A DNA stretch of 64,000 nt from positions 186,001-250,000 of the forward strand of contig JADLSH010000062.1 of NCBI GenBank assembly GCA_016169945.1. Reading direction: 5' to 3'. Numbering within the stretch: the stretch's first letter is position 1; each line of letters begins with the position of its first letter. This document shows, piece by piece, positions 51,635-62,693 of this stretch. The position numbers and the translations under genes are program-made. Source of the DNA: Trachythela sp. YZ-2020. Taxonomy: Eukaryota > Cnidaria > Anthozoa > Malacalcyonacea > Clavulariidae. The notes beneath the pieces were generated by a model. The model made no database searches and was not told where the DNA came from. It saw nothing but the letters and a program-made list of their open reading frames with translations.

Positions 51635-54036
51635 TCTATAACTTCATGCACTTCTATAACTTCATGCACTTCTATAACTTCATGCACTTCTATAGTACTT
51701 CTATAACTTCATACTTCTATAACTTCATGCACTTCTATAACTTCATGCACTTCTATAACTTCATGCACTTCTATAACTTCATGCACTTCTATAACTTCAT
51801 GCACTTCTATAACTTCATGCACTTCTATAACTTCTATAACTTCATGCACTTCTATAACTTCATGCACTTCTATAACTTCATGCACTTCTATAACTTCATG
51901 CACTTCTATAACTTCATGCACTTCTATAACTTCATGCACTTCTATAACTTCATGCACTTCTATAACTTCATGCACTTCTATAACTTCATACACTTCTATA
52001 ACTTCATGCACTTCTATAACTTCATGCACTTCTATAACTTCATGCACTTCTATAACTTCATGCACTTCTATAACTTCATGCACTTCTATAACTTCATGCA
52101 CTTCTATAACTTCATGCACTTCTATAACTTCATGCACTTCTATAACTTCATGCACTTCTATAACATGATGCACTTCTATAACTTCATGCACTTCTATAAC
52201 TTCATGCACTTCTATAACTTCATGCACTTCTATAACTTCATGCACTTCTATAACTTCATGCACTTCTATAACTTCATGCACTTCTATAACTTCATGCACT
52301 TCTATAACTTCATGCACTTCTATAACTTCATGCACTTCTATAACTTCATGCACTTCTATAACTTCATGCACTTCTATAACTTCATGCACTTCTATAACTT
52401 CATGCACTTCTATAACTTCATGCACTTCTATAACTTCATGCACTTCTATAACTTCATGCACTTCTATAACTTCATGCACTTCTATAACTTCATGCACTTC
52501 TATAACTTCATGCACTTCTATAACTTCATGCACTTCTATAACTTCATGCACTTCTATAACTTCATGCACTTCTATAACTTCATGCACTTCTATAACTTCA
52601 TGCACTTCTATAACTTCATGCACTTCTATAACTTCATGCACTTCTATAACTTCATGCACTTCTATAACTTCATGCACTTCTATAACTTCATGCACTTCTA
52701 TAACTTCATGCACTTCTATAACTTCATGCACTTCTATAACTTCATGCACTTCTATAACTTCATGCACTTCTATAACTTCATGCACTTCTATAACTTCATG
52801 CACTTCTATAACTTCATGCACTTCTATAACTTCATGCACTTCTATAACTTCATGCACTTTATAACATGATGCACTTCTATAACTTCATGCACTTCTATAA
52901 CTTCATGCACTTCTATAACTTCATGCACTTCTATAACTTCATGCACTTCTATAACTTCATGCACTTCTATAACTTCATACACTTCTATAACTTCATGCAC
53001 TTTATAACATGATGCACTTCTATAACTTCATGCACTTCTATAACTTCATGCACTTCTATAACTTCATGCACTTCTATAACTTCATGCACTTCTATAACTT
53101 CATGCACTTCTATAACTTCATGCACTTCTATAACTTCATGCACTTCTATAACTTCATGCACTTCTATAACTTCATGCACTTCTATAACTTCATACACTTC
53201 TATAACTTCATGCACTTTATAACATGATGCACTTCTATAACTTCATGCACTTCTATAACTTCATGCACTTCTATAACTTCATGCACTTCTATAACTTCAT
53301 GCACTTCTATAACTTCATGCACTTCTATAACTTCATGCACTTCTATAACTTCATACACTTCTATAACTTCATGCACTTTATAACATGATGCACTTCTATA
53401 ACTTCATGCACTTCTATAACTTCATGCACTTCTATAACTTCATGCACTTCTATAACTTCATGCACTTCTATAACTTCATGCACTTCTATAACTTCATGCA
53501 CTTCTATAACTTCATGCACTTCTATAACTTCATGCACTTCTATAACTTCATGCACTTCTATAACTTCATGCACTTCTATAACTTCATGCACTTCTATAAC
53601 TTCATGCACTTCTATAACTTCATGCACTTCTATAACTTCATGCACTTCTATAACTTCATGCACTTCTATAACTTCATGCACTTCTATAACTTCATGCACT
53701 TCTATAACTTCATGCACTTCTATAACTTCATGCACTTCTATAACTTCATGCACTTCTATAACTTCATGCACTTCTATAACTTCATGCACTTCTATAACTT
53801 CATGCACTTTATAACATGATGCACTTCTATAACTTCATGCACTTCTATAACTTCATACACTTCTATAACTTCATGCACTTTATAACATGATGCACTTCTA
53901 TAACTTCATGCACTTCTATAACTTCATGCACTTCTATAACTTCATGCACTTCTATAACTTCATGCACTTCTATAACTTCATGCACTTCTATAACTTGCAT
54001 GCACTTCTATAACTTCATGCACTTCTATAACTTCAC
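51635..54036. repeat. 18-bp satellite TTCTATAACTTCATGCAC, about 133 copies
   Basis: Extremely uniform head-to-tail array of 2.4 kb. Because 18 is a multiple of 3, all frames without a stop remain open on both strands, giving long FYNFMH and HEVIEV pseudo-proteins that should not be annotated as genes. Sparse variants mark higher-order structure. CACTTTATAACATGATG (one base shorter) occurs at 52855, 52998, 53213, 53374, 53805 and 53876, that is 8, 12, 9, 24 and 4 units apart. CTTCATACAC variants lie shortly before most of them. Confidence 0.97.
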
Positions 54037-54140
54037 GGTGCACTCCTGTAGAGTTCTTAAATTAGTTATAGAAGTGAAGGAAGTGCATAGAAGTGCATAA
54101 GTTATAGAGGTACCTAAGTTATAGAAATGCACGAATCATT
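54037..54140. repeat. Inverted degenerate satellite units at the right edge of the array
   Basis: AGAAGTGCATAAGTTATAGA and related strings are the complement of the satellite unit. The array therefore ends with a few units in opposite orientation. Confidence 0.75.
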
Positions 54141-54540
54141 ATTTATGGGGTAGTATGGGGTGGATTTTTTTAAAAGCACAAACTAAAAATTTCCATAATC
54201 CCTCTCTTGAGCAGGTGTTGACCTAGTTCATAACCCCTCCTTCAGATGTTCGTAAAGAATTGCAACCCCTCCTCAATGGTAAGTACAAAGCTCATTTGAA
54301 TGTTGTTTGTGATCGGCCCAGGTAGCACATCAATGGTCACTTGTTCTTTAGAAAATATATTCTATAGTTTTATTGCATTTCATTGTAAAAATCAACTAAT
54401 CATAGAACTTTTTCCTATCCTATAGTTTTGTGCTTACCACATTCCAAAGAAACTTTAAATTTGATGGCACTGTTTTAACAAATATAATCATTAAATCATG
54501 CAGTTTTAATCAATCAAGTTCACCTTGAAATGAAAAGTCT
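54141..54540. other. Non-coding, nothing recognised
   Basis: No supported feature between the satellite and the Penelope copy. Confidence 0.4.
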
Positions 54541-55410
54541 TGACTGTTGTGTAAAACTACCTGCAAATACAATGAGAACTTAGTAGAATGGGTAGGGGGA
54601 AAACATGTGCTTTTATAGTGAATACAAAAGCGATCACGTGATAAAAAATAAACCAATCAGATGGATTTAATCAAGACAAACTATAAACCAAATATGGAAA
54701 TCACATCACAAAATATGTTAGCATATAAGGAGCAGCGAACAAAGACAGAAAATAAGGAACGAAATATTAGAGGAGGTGAGATGTAGAGTATCGGCTGATG
54801 GCAGGCATAAACAGATAGGAGTTAAATGTAAGAGAGGCGCTCATTAATGCCGAGAGGATGAATGGTGCCAAGTTGGGAAATGAGACGCATTTCTTGGCTT
54901 TTGCGGCTATCATTACTACCAGAAATGGGACGCAGAGCTCGAATTTTCATATCTGAAACACTCTGATTGCCAGTGTTGAAATGTCTGGCAACAGGTTGTT
55001 TAGCATCATTGTTTACGACAGCACGACGATGCTCACCAAACCTTATCCTTAAATATCTACCAGTTTCACCAATATAGAGCATCCCACATTTACTGCATGA
55101 AATACAGTAGATGAGATGAGATGAGATGAGAGGAGGTGCACGTGAAATAGTGCTTAATGGTGTACTTAGATTTTGGTGCCGAAATTGTAGTGGAAGAATC
55201 TATATACTTACAGGTTTTACACAGCTTCACACCACAAGGAAACGAGCCATTAGGTGACGACGAGTCCTGGGTTAGAGAGCTGTGGACTAGGGTTTCAGGG
55301 ATATTTTTACTATGTCGAAACGAGACTAAGGGATTATTGGTGAAAATGGAAGATGTTTCAGGGTCGTTTTTCAAGATATGAAAATTCTTCCTAATGACAT
55401 CCCTAATGAC
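54541..55410 (-). pseudogene. Penelope-like element 3' part: RT tail and GIY-YIG endonuclease (minus copy)
   Basis: From 55410 downward: YLPVIRDVIRKNFHILKNDP, FRHSKN, a cysteine-bearing linker CGVKLCKTCKYI, then (after an ATGAG microsatellite) MLYIGETGRYLRIRFGEHRR and the rest of a GIY-YIG domain, ending GINERLSYI. GIY-YIG downstream of an RT is diagnostic of Penelope-like elements. The copy is 5'-truncated; the RT catalytic palm is absent. The ATGAG expansion near 55110-55130 has disrupted the linker. An inverted partial copy starts at 55411. Confidence 0.85.
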
Positions 55411-55576
55411 TGGTAGATATTTAAGGATAATGTTTGGTGAGCACCGTCGTGCTGTCGTAAACAATGATGCTAAATAACCTGTTGTCATACATTTCAACAC
55501 TGGCAATCACAGTGTTTCAGATATGAAACTTCGAGCTCTGTGTCCCATTTCTGGTAGTAATGATAGCCGCAAAAGC
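55411..55576 (+). pseudogene. Penelope-like GIY-YIG fragment, plus copy, part 1
   Basis: GRYLRI..GEHRRAVVNNDAK, a stop, then HFNTGNHSVSDMK and NDSRK run to 55576. The long-TIR element at 55577-60619 interrupts the copy, which resumes at 60620. It lies head-to-head with the minus copy. The junction falls on a shared antisense string, AAATATCTACCAGT. Confidence 0.8.
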
Positions 55577-55778
55577 TATAGCCTGCGTAGCAGGTGTTTG
55601 AAAGGGGAGGGGAGGGGGAGAAACGGAGAAGCGAGAAGGAAACTGGGGAGGAATGGGAGGAAACGCCTGCCGTGAAGGCCTATGTATTGCATTTCTACTG
55701 CCGCTGGCGGCCATAAAATCTGATTGGCTGACACCGATCGTTAGTATTCAGGGGTTTCCTGATACTATCAAATGCAAG

Positions 55779-56432
55779 ATGGCGGGCTTCGAAGGCGAAC
55801 ATACTGACAATCTTCTTTCGAGAGCTCTTGAAGGTCTTGGGATCGCGGCTGGTCGTTCTTTTAACTTAAAACGGGAGCAAGAAATTGCAGTTAGAGATCT
55901 GCTAGCAGGAAAAGATGTTCTAGCCGTCTTACCTGCGGGCTTTGGCAAGAGTTTGATATATCAAACCTTCGTGCGAGTGCGTGAGTACAAGTTGTCAGGA
56001 AAAGCATCTATCCTTGTGATCTCTCCCTTGAATAGTATTATTAGAGAACTTTAGATTTGACGACGGCTACGAGAACGACTACGACTACGAGATTTTTCCG
56101 TTAAATATCATCTTTATAACAACAGTTGAGCCAAAGCGAGTACAACTTTGAGTTTGTATTAGCAGATATTTAACGGAAAAATCTCGTAGTTGTAGTCGAT
56201 CTCGTAGCCGTCGTCAAATCTAAAGTTCCCTATTAAATACCAACTAAATGACATGGAACGACAAGCTTATCCCGCTGTTGATGCATCGGTAATATCTCTT
56301 GAAGATTTTTGCAAATGCTCGTTTAAAATACTATACAGCTCAGCAGCGTTTCTGATTTTTCTTCCACAAGACCTGCACACTCTCCCGGACAAACTTTCAC
56401 TGCACGCCAACTTAATAAATCCAACAAATTAA
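55779..56432 (+). pseudogene. RecQ-like helicase N-terminal fragment, interrupted by a MITE
   Basis: From the ATG at 55779: LKREQEIAVRDLLAGKDVLA, then VLPAGFGKSLIYQ (Walker A; QE.AV is the RecQ Q-motif/motif 0 region) and ILVISPLNSII. A 187-bp MITE follows. After it the same frame resumes: YQLNDMERQAYPAVDASVIS, ...FKILYSSAAFLIF, decaying to a stop at 56430-56432. Removing the MITE and one TATTA restores the frame exactly. DEAH and later helicase motifs are absent, so it is a 5' fragment about 150 residues long. It may have been captured by the 5-kb element. Confidence 0.8.
56044..56230. mobile_element. 187-bp palindromic MITE, TSD TATTA
   Basis: The ends GAGAACTTTAGATTTGACGA and the inverse of TCGTCAAATCTAAAGTTCCC pair over about 65 bp around a 60-bp centre. 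TATTA flanks both sides (56039-56043 and 56231-56235). Confidence 0.88.
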
Positions 56433-56694
56433 GGCTTTCTTATCTGCGCGATGGCTATTATTTCCACCAACAGACGTTAGCCTGCGTTCACAGAACCTAC
56501 AATTATCGTTAACGCTTGCTTCTTTCTGCTGTCGTCCTCGTTTTCTTACTCATTTTTTCGGAGTTTCAGTTTGAGACATGAATATACATGAGAACTGCGA
56601 CAAATCATTGTTATTCGAAACATAAACAAATCTCGCCACTCATGCGTGACATTCACAGGGAAAACCCACGCTGATCTCTGATTGATCTTTTTGA
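56433..56694. other. Non-coding remainder of the 5-kb element
   Basis: No feature supported between the RecQ fragment and the nested Harbinger element. Confidence 0.4.
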
Positions 56695-56804
56695 CAGCTG
56701 GGTAATAGACAAATTTAGCTAACGAGTCATGTGACTTGAATTGGGTGATTACGTTCTAACGTAACTTGAATTGGGTGTTTATTACGTTCCAATGTTCTAT
56801 CAAA

Positions 56805-58491
56805 ATGGCGTCTTCTTGCGTATGTTGTGTAAATAATGTAGGTTGTTGTTGCTGTTTCTTTGGTAATGAAATAATTGGCTGGTTAAAATCTTTGAGAACA
56901 TTTCCAAAAATTAGTCCAGTGACCTGTTCTGAGTGGCTTAACTGTGGAGGGAAAAAGAATGCTGGGGTAAAAAGCTACAAATTCTTTCGAGAGGCTATGT
57001 TTACGACATTTACACGGGTGACTCTGTAGTATCATATCACTCTGTAGTATTTTTACGCTAAAACACGCTGCTATCGATCGCTAAAGAAAAACGAGGAGCC
57101 GCATTTTTTAATACTTATACTTAAGAAGAGTGATGACAGGGCATCAGTTCATCGAGCACATTGTTCATGTAAAGCAGGAAGTGGGGGTCACTGTAATCAC
57201 ATATTCGCACTTGTCTTTCAGTTGAATGATTTCATGTGTTTGAACGTCATAGATATTCCTAGCGATTCCACATGCACAAGTCGTCCCCAAACTTGGCATA
57301 TCCCGCGATCTACTTCTATTTGTCCATTACCTGTAATGGGCACCCATTTTGCTCGGGCAGATACTGACAGACATGGAAACAGAAAACGAGACCCTGTAAG
57401 GTGCAAGTTATACGATGCTAGAGGTTTTGACTTCCATAAAGCAATTACAAACAGGCACGTGATGGATCAAGTTGACTACTTGAAACACATGAAAACACCA
57501 CCGCCTTTTTCATACTTGTTAAGTGACCAAGAGCCGGTGTTGCTGGTCCACATATTGGAAATGTACCTAATACAGCATTTTTTATCAACTGCTCTGAGCG
57601 GAATTGTTATACTGGAAATACATCACCAAATGTTCAGTTTCCTGATATTCCTATCATACAAGATGGTACAGGAACTTTTGACATAGCCGAACTTAACGTG
57701 TTAAATCAGTTGGGACTTAACAATTTTTTTATTGATAATATAATGATAGATCTTAAAGAAGCACAAGATTTAGAAAGGATGACAGTGCTACAAGGTGAAT
57801 CTGATGAATGGCTACATCAACAAGTATAGACTAACTGCCTCAAATTTTGGAAGAGTTTATTTTAGAAAACAGAGGCCTTCAGATTCAATGTTAAAAAGTA
57901 TATTTGTTCCAAAAGATCTGTCCAATGTTAGATCAATTTCACTTGGAAAAGAAAAAGAAAAGGTTGCCAGAACAATTTATGCCAAAAAAGGATGTACCTA
58001 CATTTACAATTTTTGATGCTGGAATCTCTGTACATCCATCATTACCTTATCTAGGTGCCAGTCCAGATGGAAAGATGTTTGACCCAGCTTCTGATGAGAA
58101 ATTTGGATTGCTTGAAATAAAATGCCCTTTTTCAAAAAGAAATTAACGTTTGCACCAAGCAGTAGCAGACCAAAGCTTTTACATTGAAAAAATTAATGGC
58201 AAGTTTTGCCTCAAGGAAACACATCCATACTATATGCAAGTACAAGGACAGTTAGCTATTACCGGTTTAACCTGGTGTGATTTTTGTGTTTTATTGTCTG
58301 AATCCAATGAAATGTGTGTACAGAGAATACAATTTGATTTAAACTTTTGGACTGATAAACTACTGCCTAAGTTAAAACAGTTTTACATAAATTATGGACT
58401 GAAATTTATTGCTGGAAGAGCAACAGAGGAGGATCACTGTTCTGTAACCAGTGAAGGGTCAGTGCAGATGGCCATTGACAACACAAATTAA
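56805..58491 (+). pseudogene. SWIM zinc finger plus YqaJ-type nuclease, broken
   Basis: The start is at the ATG at 56805. Segments in order: a Cys-rich N-terminus (CVCCVNNVGCCCCFF), WLNCGGKKNAGVKSYKFF, two in-frame stops near 57027-57047 produced by an 18-bp duplication, the SWIM finger HCSCKAGSGGHCNHIFALVF (about 57159), then a linker. The YqaJ nuclease core follows: RLTASNFGRV, LPYLGASPDGKMF (catalytic Asp), LLEIKCPFSKRN (E.K) and YYMQVQGQLAITGLTWCDF (Gln motif). A frame change near 57980 and a stop at 58144-58146 break the nuclease. Its normal partner is the transposase downstream on the other strand. Confidence 0.85.
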
Positions 58492-58904
58492 ACTTAAATG
58501 TTCAAATACTATTGCTAATAGCTTGATATTTTTATGGCATGATTAAATTAAAAAAGTATTTGTTATCTTTAATATCCCATTGGTATGAAAGACAATGTTA
58601 TATATGTTAAATCAAACTCAGCACATAAAGAAATTCTGGTCAGTTCTTTAAAAAAAACCCCTAGTTACCGTTACTTTACCGGTACAACTTTAAGTAACTG
58701 TAACTATTTCAAGTTGGCAGTTCAGCAGTTTAACCCTTTCCTTACCAAAGACTGTACCTTGACTACTAAAATCTGTCTGGCTCTAGTATGAGTAACATAT
58801 TTAGAACTCCCATTGGTAAATAAACTGTTAAGGTCTTTATGTGCTATACTTTTTCATCATCTTGTCTCTCAACATTTTTTCAAAACAGCATATTCCAAAA
58901 AAAA
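58492..58904. other. Spacer between the convergent YqaJ and transposase genes
   Basis: The 3' regions of both genes meet here; a short frame at 58585-58791 is not recognised. AATTAAA/ATTAAA strings could be poly(A) signals. Confidence 0.4.
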
Positions 58905-60381
58905 TCATTGAAGTACTGGGTTCTGAAAATTTGAGAGAAGGCATGAAACAGTCCATATTTGATTTATACTTCCACACATGGTTACCGGAATTACCGATTG
59001 AAATACACGATATCTTCGGATCTTGCCTATAGCCCGTTCAACATGTATTCTGTGCCTTGCTATGGTCTGTGTTTTTATGACATCATCTTCTGTAAACCCA
59101 ACCTTATCCTTGAGAAAGGGTGGTATATTTAGCTTGAAGCCTAGCTTATACAAGTCCTCATGAATGTCAAATCCCTTGTCAATCCTAAGAACGTCCAAGA
59201 AACCTGATCGTTGCACAATTTGTTTATCGCTGATGGACCCCTCGTACAATTGAGAAATGAACATGACACCTCCTTTCGGATCAACACCAATGAGACACTT
59301 TAATGTAGTATGAGATTTGTATGTGCTATAACTTTCACTATCCTTTTGCAATGCACTAGGAACTTGAATCTTTAGTTCTGTAGCATCGATAATGATAATT
59401 TTATCTGGATATTTTTCCAAGAATTCCCCAGGTGCATTTGTAAAATGACGTTCCTGTGAGGCCATATTTTGAAGCTTCCTAGCGTCACATATAGGTAGTT
59501 TATCCAAGTAAGGAAAATGTTATTTACTGTTGCCTCATTAATGCAAAACCTTTCTGCTAGATCGATAACTGATGAGCGCATTTTTAGTTTCATTAGCACA
59601 AGGAGGAACTCATTTTCTACCAACAGTTTATGGGCTGCTGGGCGAGTCATGGTTGACGAACTACAGGCATTTTGGTCTTCACCATCAGTTACATCGTCAT
59701 TAGACTCGTTATTGTTATGTTCAAACATCATTTCTGTATCAATTTCTCTGTTTTTTCTAGCTTCTGAATCCCAGTAAATCAATCCTTTTCTGTCTTGATT
59801 TGGTAGTAAAAACTGTAACCTATTTATAAACTCACCGTGAGAATTAAACCCAGTAAAGTGACCGAATAACAGTTCTTCTTTCTTTTGTGTCGTGCATGAG
59901 ATACAGAAAAAGCGTGAAAACATGGAATTCGGCCAAAATCTCCATCTAAATTACCACAAAAGTCATTCTCATATGTTTGCGTCTTGCGCGAATTCTGTTC
60001 TTTGTCAGTCGCATCGCCTTCTCCTTCAGATGCAGTATCAGTTGCTTCGTCTTGTTCGGTTCTATTCTTTTCCATCTTTAGCAGAGCTGATGTCTTTTCC
60101 TTAGGCACTGACTTTTCTTTACTCCAGGCAAAAACTGAGGGAACTGCAGTGTCTTTGAGCCGTCTTTTGGTCGAGCAGGGGTTAGCAAAATCTTCGTCCA
60201 CGAAGTGTTCACTACATATCTTAGTGTGCTTATTGACGTTGAAATATCTAGGATCTCGTTTCATTTTTGTAATCCAAACTGACAAGAGAGTTGGCAAATT
60301 TATTGGCAATCTATGCCATAAAATATTCTTGCCATCAGCAGAGCTGTTTTTGCATTCTCCTGCACAACAATAGTGAGGCAT
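58905..60381 (-). pseudogene. THAP-domain Harbinger transposase, frame-broken
   Basis: The start is at 60381 (MPHYCCAGECKNSS...). The THAP zinc finger shows C..C with later KICSEHFVDEDF and a C-terminal P. An acidic linker follows (EQDEATDTASEGEGDATDKE). After a frame change comes the HTH_Tnp_4-like region (LLVENEFLLVLMKLKMRSSV...DLAERFCINEATVNNIFLTW). After another comes the DDE domain with IIIDATEL, YEGSISDKQI and RIHVERAIGKIR supplying D, D and E. All catalytic residues survive, but two frameshifts (near 59880 and 59490) prevent a full product. Length and order are normal for the family. Confidence 0.88.
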
Positions 60382-60619
60382 AGCGACTTTTGTTTTGTAA
60401 TTCTATACTATATTGTGTGCTTTGTTTACATTTCATACCCAATTCAGGTCACGTGACGCCCCTCCGGGAGTTAGCCAAATTTGTCTATTAGAGCTGATAG
60501 TGGGCGGAAATGCAAATACATAGGCCTTCACGGCAGGCGTTTCCTCCCATTCCTTCCCAGTTTCCTTCTCGCTTCTCCGTTTCTCCCCCTCCCCTTTCAA
60601 ACGCCTGCTACGCAGGCTA

Positions 60620-60990
60620 CAAAAGCCAAGAAATGCGTCTCATTTCCCAACTTGGCACCATTCATCCTCTCGGCATTAATGAGCGCCTCTCTTACATTTA
60701 ACTCCTATCTGTTTATGCCTGCCATCAGCAGATACTCTACATCTCCCTCCTCTAATATTTATTTCCTTATTTTCGGTCTTTGTTCGTTGCTCCTTATATG
60801 CTAATATATATTTTTGATGTGATTTCCATATTTTGTTTATAGTTTGTTTTGATTAAATCCATCTGATTGGTTTATTTTTTATCACGTGATCGCTTTTGTA
60901 TTCACTATAAAAGCACATGTTTTCCCTCGACCCATTCTCGAAACGTCGAAGTTCTCATTGTATTTTTCAGGTAGTTTTACACAAACAGTC
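60620..60990 (+). pseudogene. Penelope-like GIY-YIG fragment, plus copy, part 2, and 3' tail
   Basis: Continues KSQEMRLISQLGTIHPLGIN and a stop directly after the inserted element. It then follows the minus copy's 3' UTR (60700-60985, the inverse of 54541-54800) to CAGGTAGTTTTACACAA. GAAACGTCGAAG near 60949 is reminiscent of the hammerhead remnant found in Penelope ends. Confidence 0.8.
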
Positions 60991-61306
60991 AACCGCCGTA
61001 TAATGTGAAACACAAACTTTTGCCTACCAGTGTTACTGAAATTTTTAGTGTTACAAAAATTCGAAATATTCATTAAGAAATAGTGATTTTAACATACGAA
61101 TGGTGAATACAGTAAAATATGGTAAACACTCATTACGTTACTGTGGATCAATGCTGTGGTCAAAGTTGCATAATTAGTTAAGGATATTACTAATATTATT
61201 TTATTATAGGATATAAATAGTGTCGAAGGTTTAGGTGGTGGATATTTCAAGTGAAATAATATATACAATATTTTAGACCTGAACGGGAACGGCTGCGAAA
61301 AATGCA
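60991..61306. other. Non-coding, nothing recognised
   Basis: AT-rich; no feature supported. Confidence 0.4.
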
Positions 61307-61367
61307 ATTCTAAGTTCTCCGACAGGAATCGAACCTTCGGCTCTACGATTCCGGTGCAGCGCTCTGT
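61307..61367 (-). tRNA. tRNA-like 3' portion (tRNA relic or SINE head)
   Basis: On the minus strand: TGGACAGAGCGCTGCACCGG (box A and anticodon-arm like), then GGTTCGATTCC, a perfect box B/T-loop, and TGTCGGA as the acceptor strand. The expected 5' acceptor half (TCCGACA...) is not present, so a mature tRNA cannot form. A tRNA-derived SINE head or a decayed tRNA is likely. Confidence 0.5.
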
Positions 61368-61489
61368 CCAGTGGGCAGAAAAAAAATCTGATAAATAAAA
61401 AAGCTAAATACTTTGGACACTTGAATAAAGTTATTATTATTTTTTAATATTATTATTATTATTATTTATTATTATTCGCTATGTACTTT

Positions 61490-62510
61490 CAAACATTTCT
61501 TGGCACTTCACTGTTTCTGATATAGGTAAAACCTGGGTAAATGAAACACTAGATAACATGGCATCGAAATATATCCGAAGATTGCTGGAACTTCCTATTT
61601 CTGCACCTTTTAGTAATGTCTTACTTCCACAAAACAAATTTGGTTTAAATATCATTCTTCCCTCAACTAAATTCATTCAATGTCGAAATGTTTTAAAATC
61701 ATTGCCAAATGAAGATATAAAAACCTATGGAAGGATACTAGCAATTGCAAAAATGTTCAATATGACACATATAAAAATACTAAGGACGTACTAAGCACTA
61801 TCAGAAACGAGTACGAAGATAAGCTTCCGAGCATCACCTCATTTCACAAGGCTCATTTTTCTCCAATATCATTAAATATTCGACGCTTTCGTTCAACTCC
61901 ATATGGTCCTCCGTACAAAGTAAACTTCCAAAGAATATATTTAAATAACACGCTTCCGACTCGAAAACACCTGAATGCTCGTTCTCTTTGGCATCCGAAA
62001 ATTTACTTTACGTCGTCGCTGGATGCAAGATCTACCAAACTGGGGGACGTTTTATCTGGCGACATGATTCTGTTCTAAACTTTATTGCATCCACACTTCA
62101 ATCCGTAGAACATTCTAACCTTTATGTTGACCTTCCAGGCTATATTAGTCCATCCGTTCTCACTGGAGATAGATTACGCCCTGATCTATTAATATCTGTT
62201 GAAAACAAATGTATTTACATACTCGAACTTACTGTTGAATTTGAATCTAATTTTCTTACTAATGCAACCCGTAAAAGACAAAAATATCAGGAACTGATTA
62301 AGGAACATCAATTTATCTATCAGTTCACTACGGGTTTTCAATCAATCCGCCTTACTAGAGTTTGTTGAAATGCTGAAAGATATGAAATTTGACGAGCAAT
62401 GTAGAAAATATCTTGTTATGAAAATTATTAACACTTGTATCAGGTCCTCATATTATATATTTTGTAAACGTAACAAAGAATGGGATAACCCACAACTAAT
62501 GTCATACTAA
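61490..62510 (+). pseudogene. LINE relic with restriction-like endonuclease (R2/NeSL-type C-terminus)
   Basis: KYIRRLLELPISAPFSNVLL, NKFGLNIILPSTKF and CRNVLKS are the region after the RT in R2/NeSL-type LINEs. After frame changes, RFIWRHDSVLNFIASTLQ, LYVDLPGY, TGDRLRPDLLIS and CIYILELTVEFESNF form the restriction-like endonuclease with its RPD...E.T catalytic pattern. The last segment EMLKDMKFDEQCRKYLVMKI, ...SSYYIFCKRNKEW, reads to a stop at 62508-62510 in yet another frame. The RT itself is absent, so the copy is 5'-truncated and has at least three frameshifts. Confidence 0.8.
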
Positions 62511-62693
62511 TATTTTTATCAGATATATAGAGTTAGACACTGGTAAACTACCTGTAAAAGTGAGGTTTATCATTTAATATTGTATATATATTAATTACAA
62601 ATAAAGTTTCCGTTATATAATGAGTATGTACACCATCTCAAATATTTAAAGTATACAGGGCGGAAATGAGGGCTGTACAAAGGAAAAATAAAT

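Larger units (their letters stand above)
56695..60497. mobile_element. Harbinger-type (ISL2EU-like) element with YqaJ and THAP-DDE genes
   Basis: The inverted ends CAGCTGGGTAATAGACAAAT (about 56696) and the inverse of ATTTGTCTATTAGAGCTG (about 60497) are followed by TTAG/GCTAAC and CCCAATTCA-type subterminal repeats on both sides. Two convergent genes fill it: a SWIM/YqaJ nuclease on plus and a THAP-HTH-DDE_Tnp_4 transposase on minus. A YqaJ nuclease partnered with a DDE gene is the known ISL2EU arrangement. Both genes are broken. The exact ends and target duplication are uncertain by a few bases. Confidence 0.8.
55577..60619. mobile_element. 5-kb long-TIR DNA element inserted into a Penelope copy
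   Basis: About 115-120 bp of inverted terminal repeat (TAGCCTGCGTAGCAGGTGTT... at 55579-55698; the inverse at 60502-60619) bounds 5043 bp. CAAAAGC is duplicated on both sides (55570-55576 and 60620-60626); the Penelope frame supplies one copy, confirming insertion there. The interior has a RecQ-like helicase relic next to the left TIR and a complete nested Harbinger-type element. The superfamily is unclear: long TIRs suggest a Mutator-like or foldback element. It may be non-autonomous, mobilised by others. Confidence 0.8.

Noticed and set aside
51580..52869. 429-codon plus-strand and 382-codon minus-strand open frames
   Set aside because: Both are read-outs of an 18-bp satellite whose period is a multiple of three; no start context, domain or splice evidence supports a protein.
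61307..61367. Functional tRNA gene
   Set aside because: The 5' acceptor and part of the D-arm are missing, so only a tRNA-like relic or SINE head is supported.
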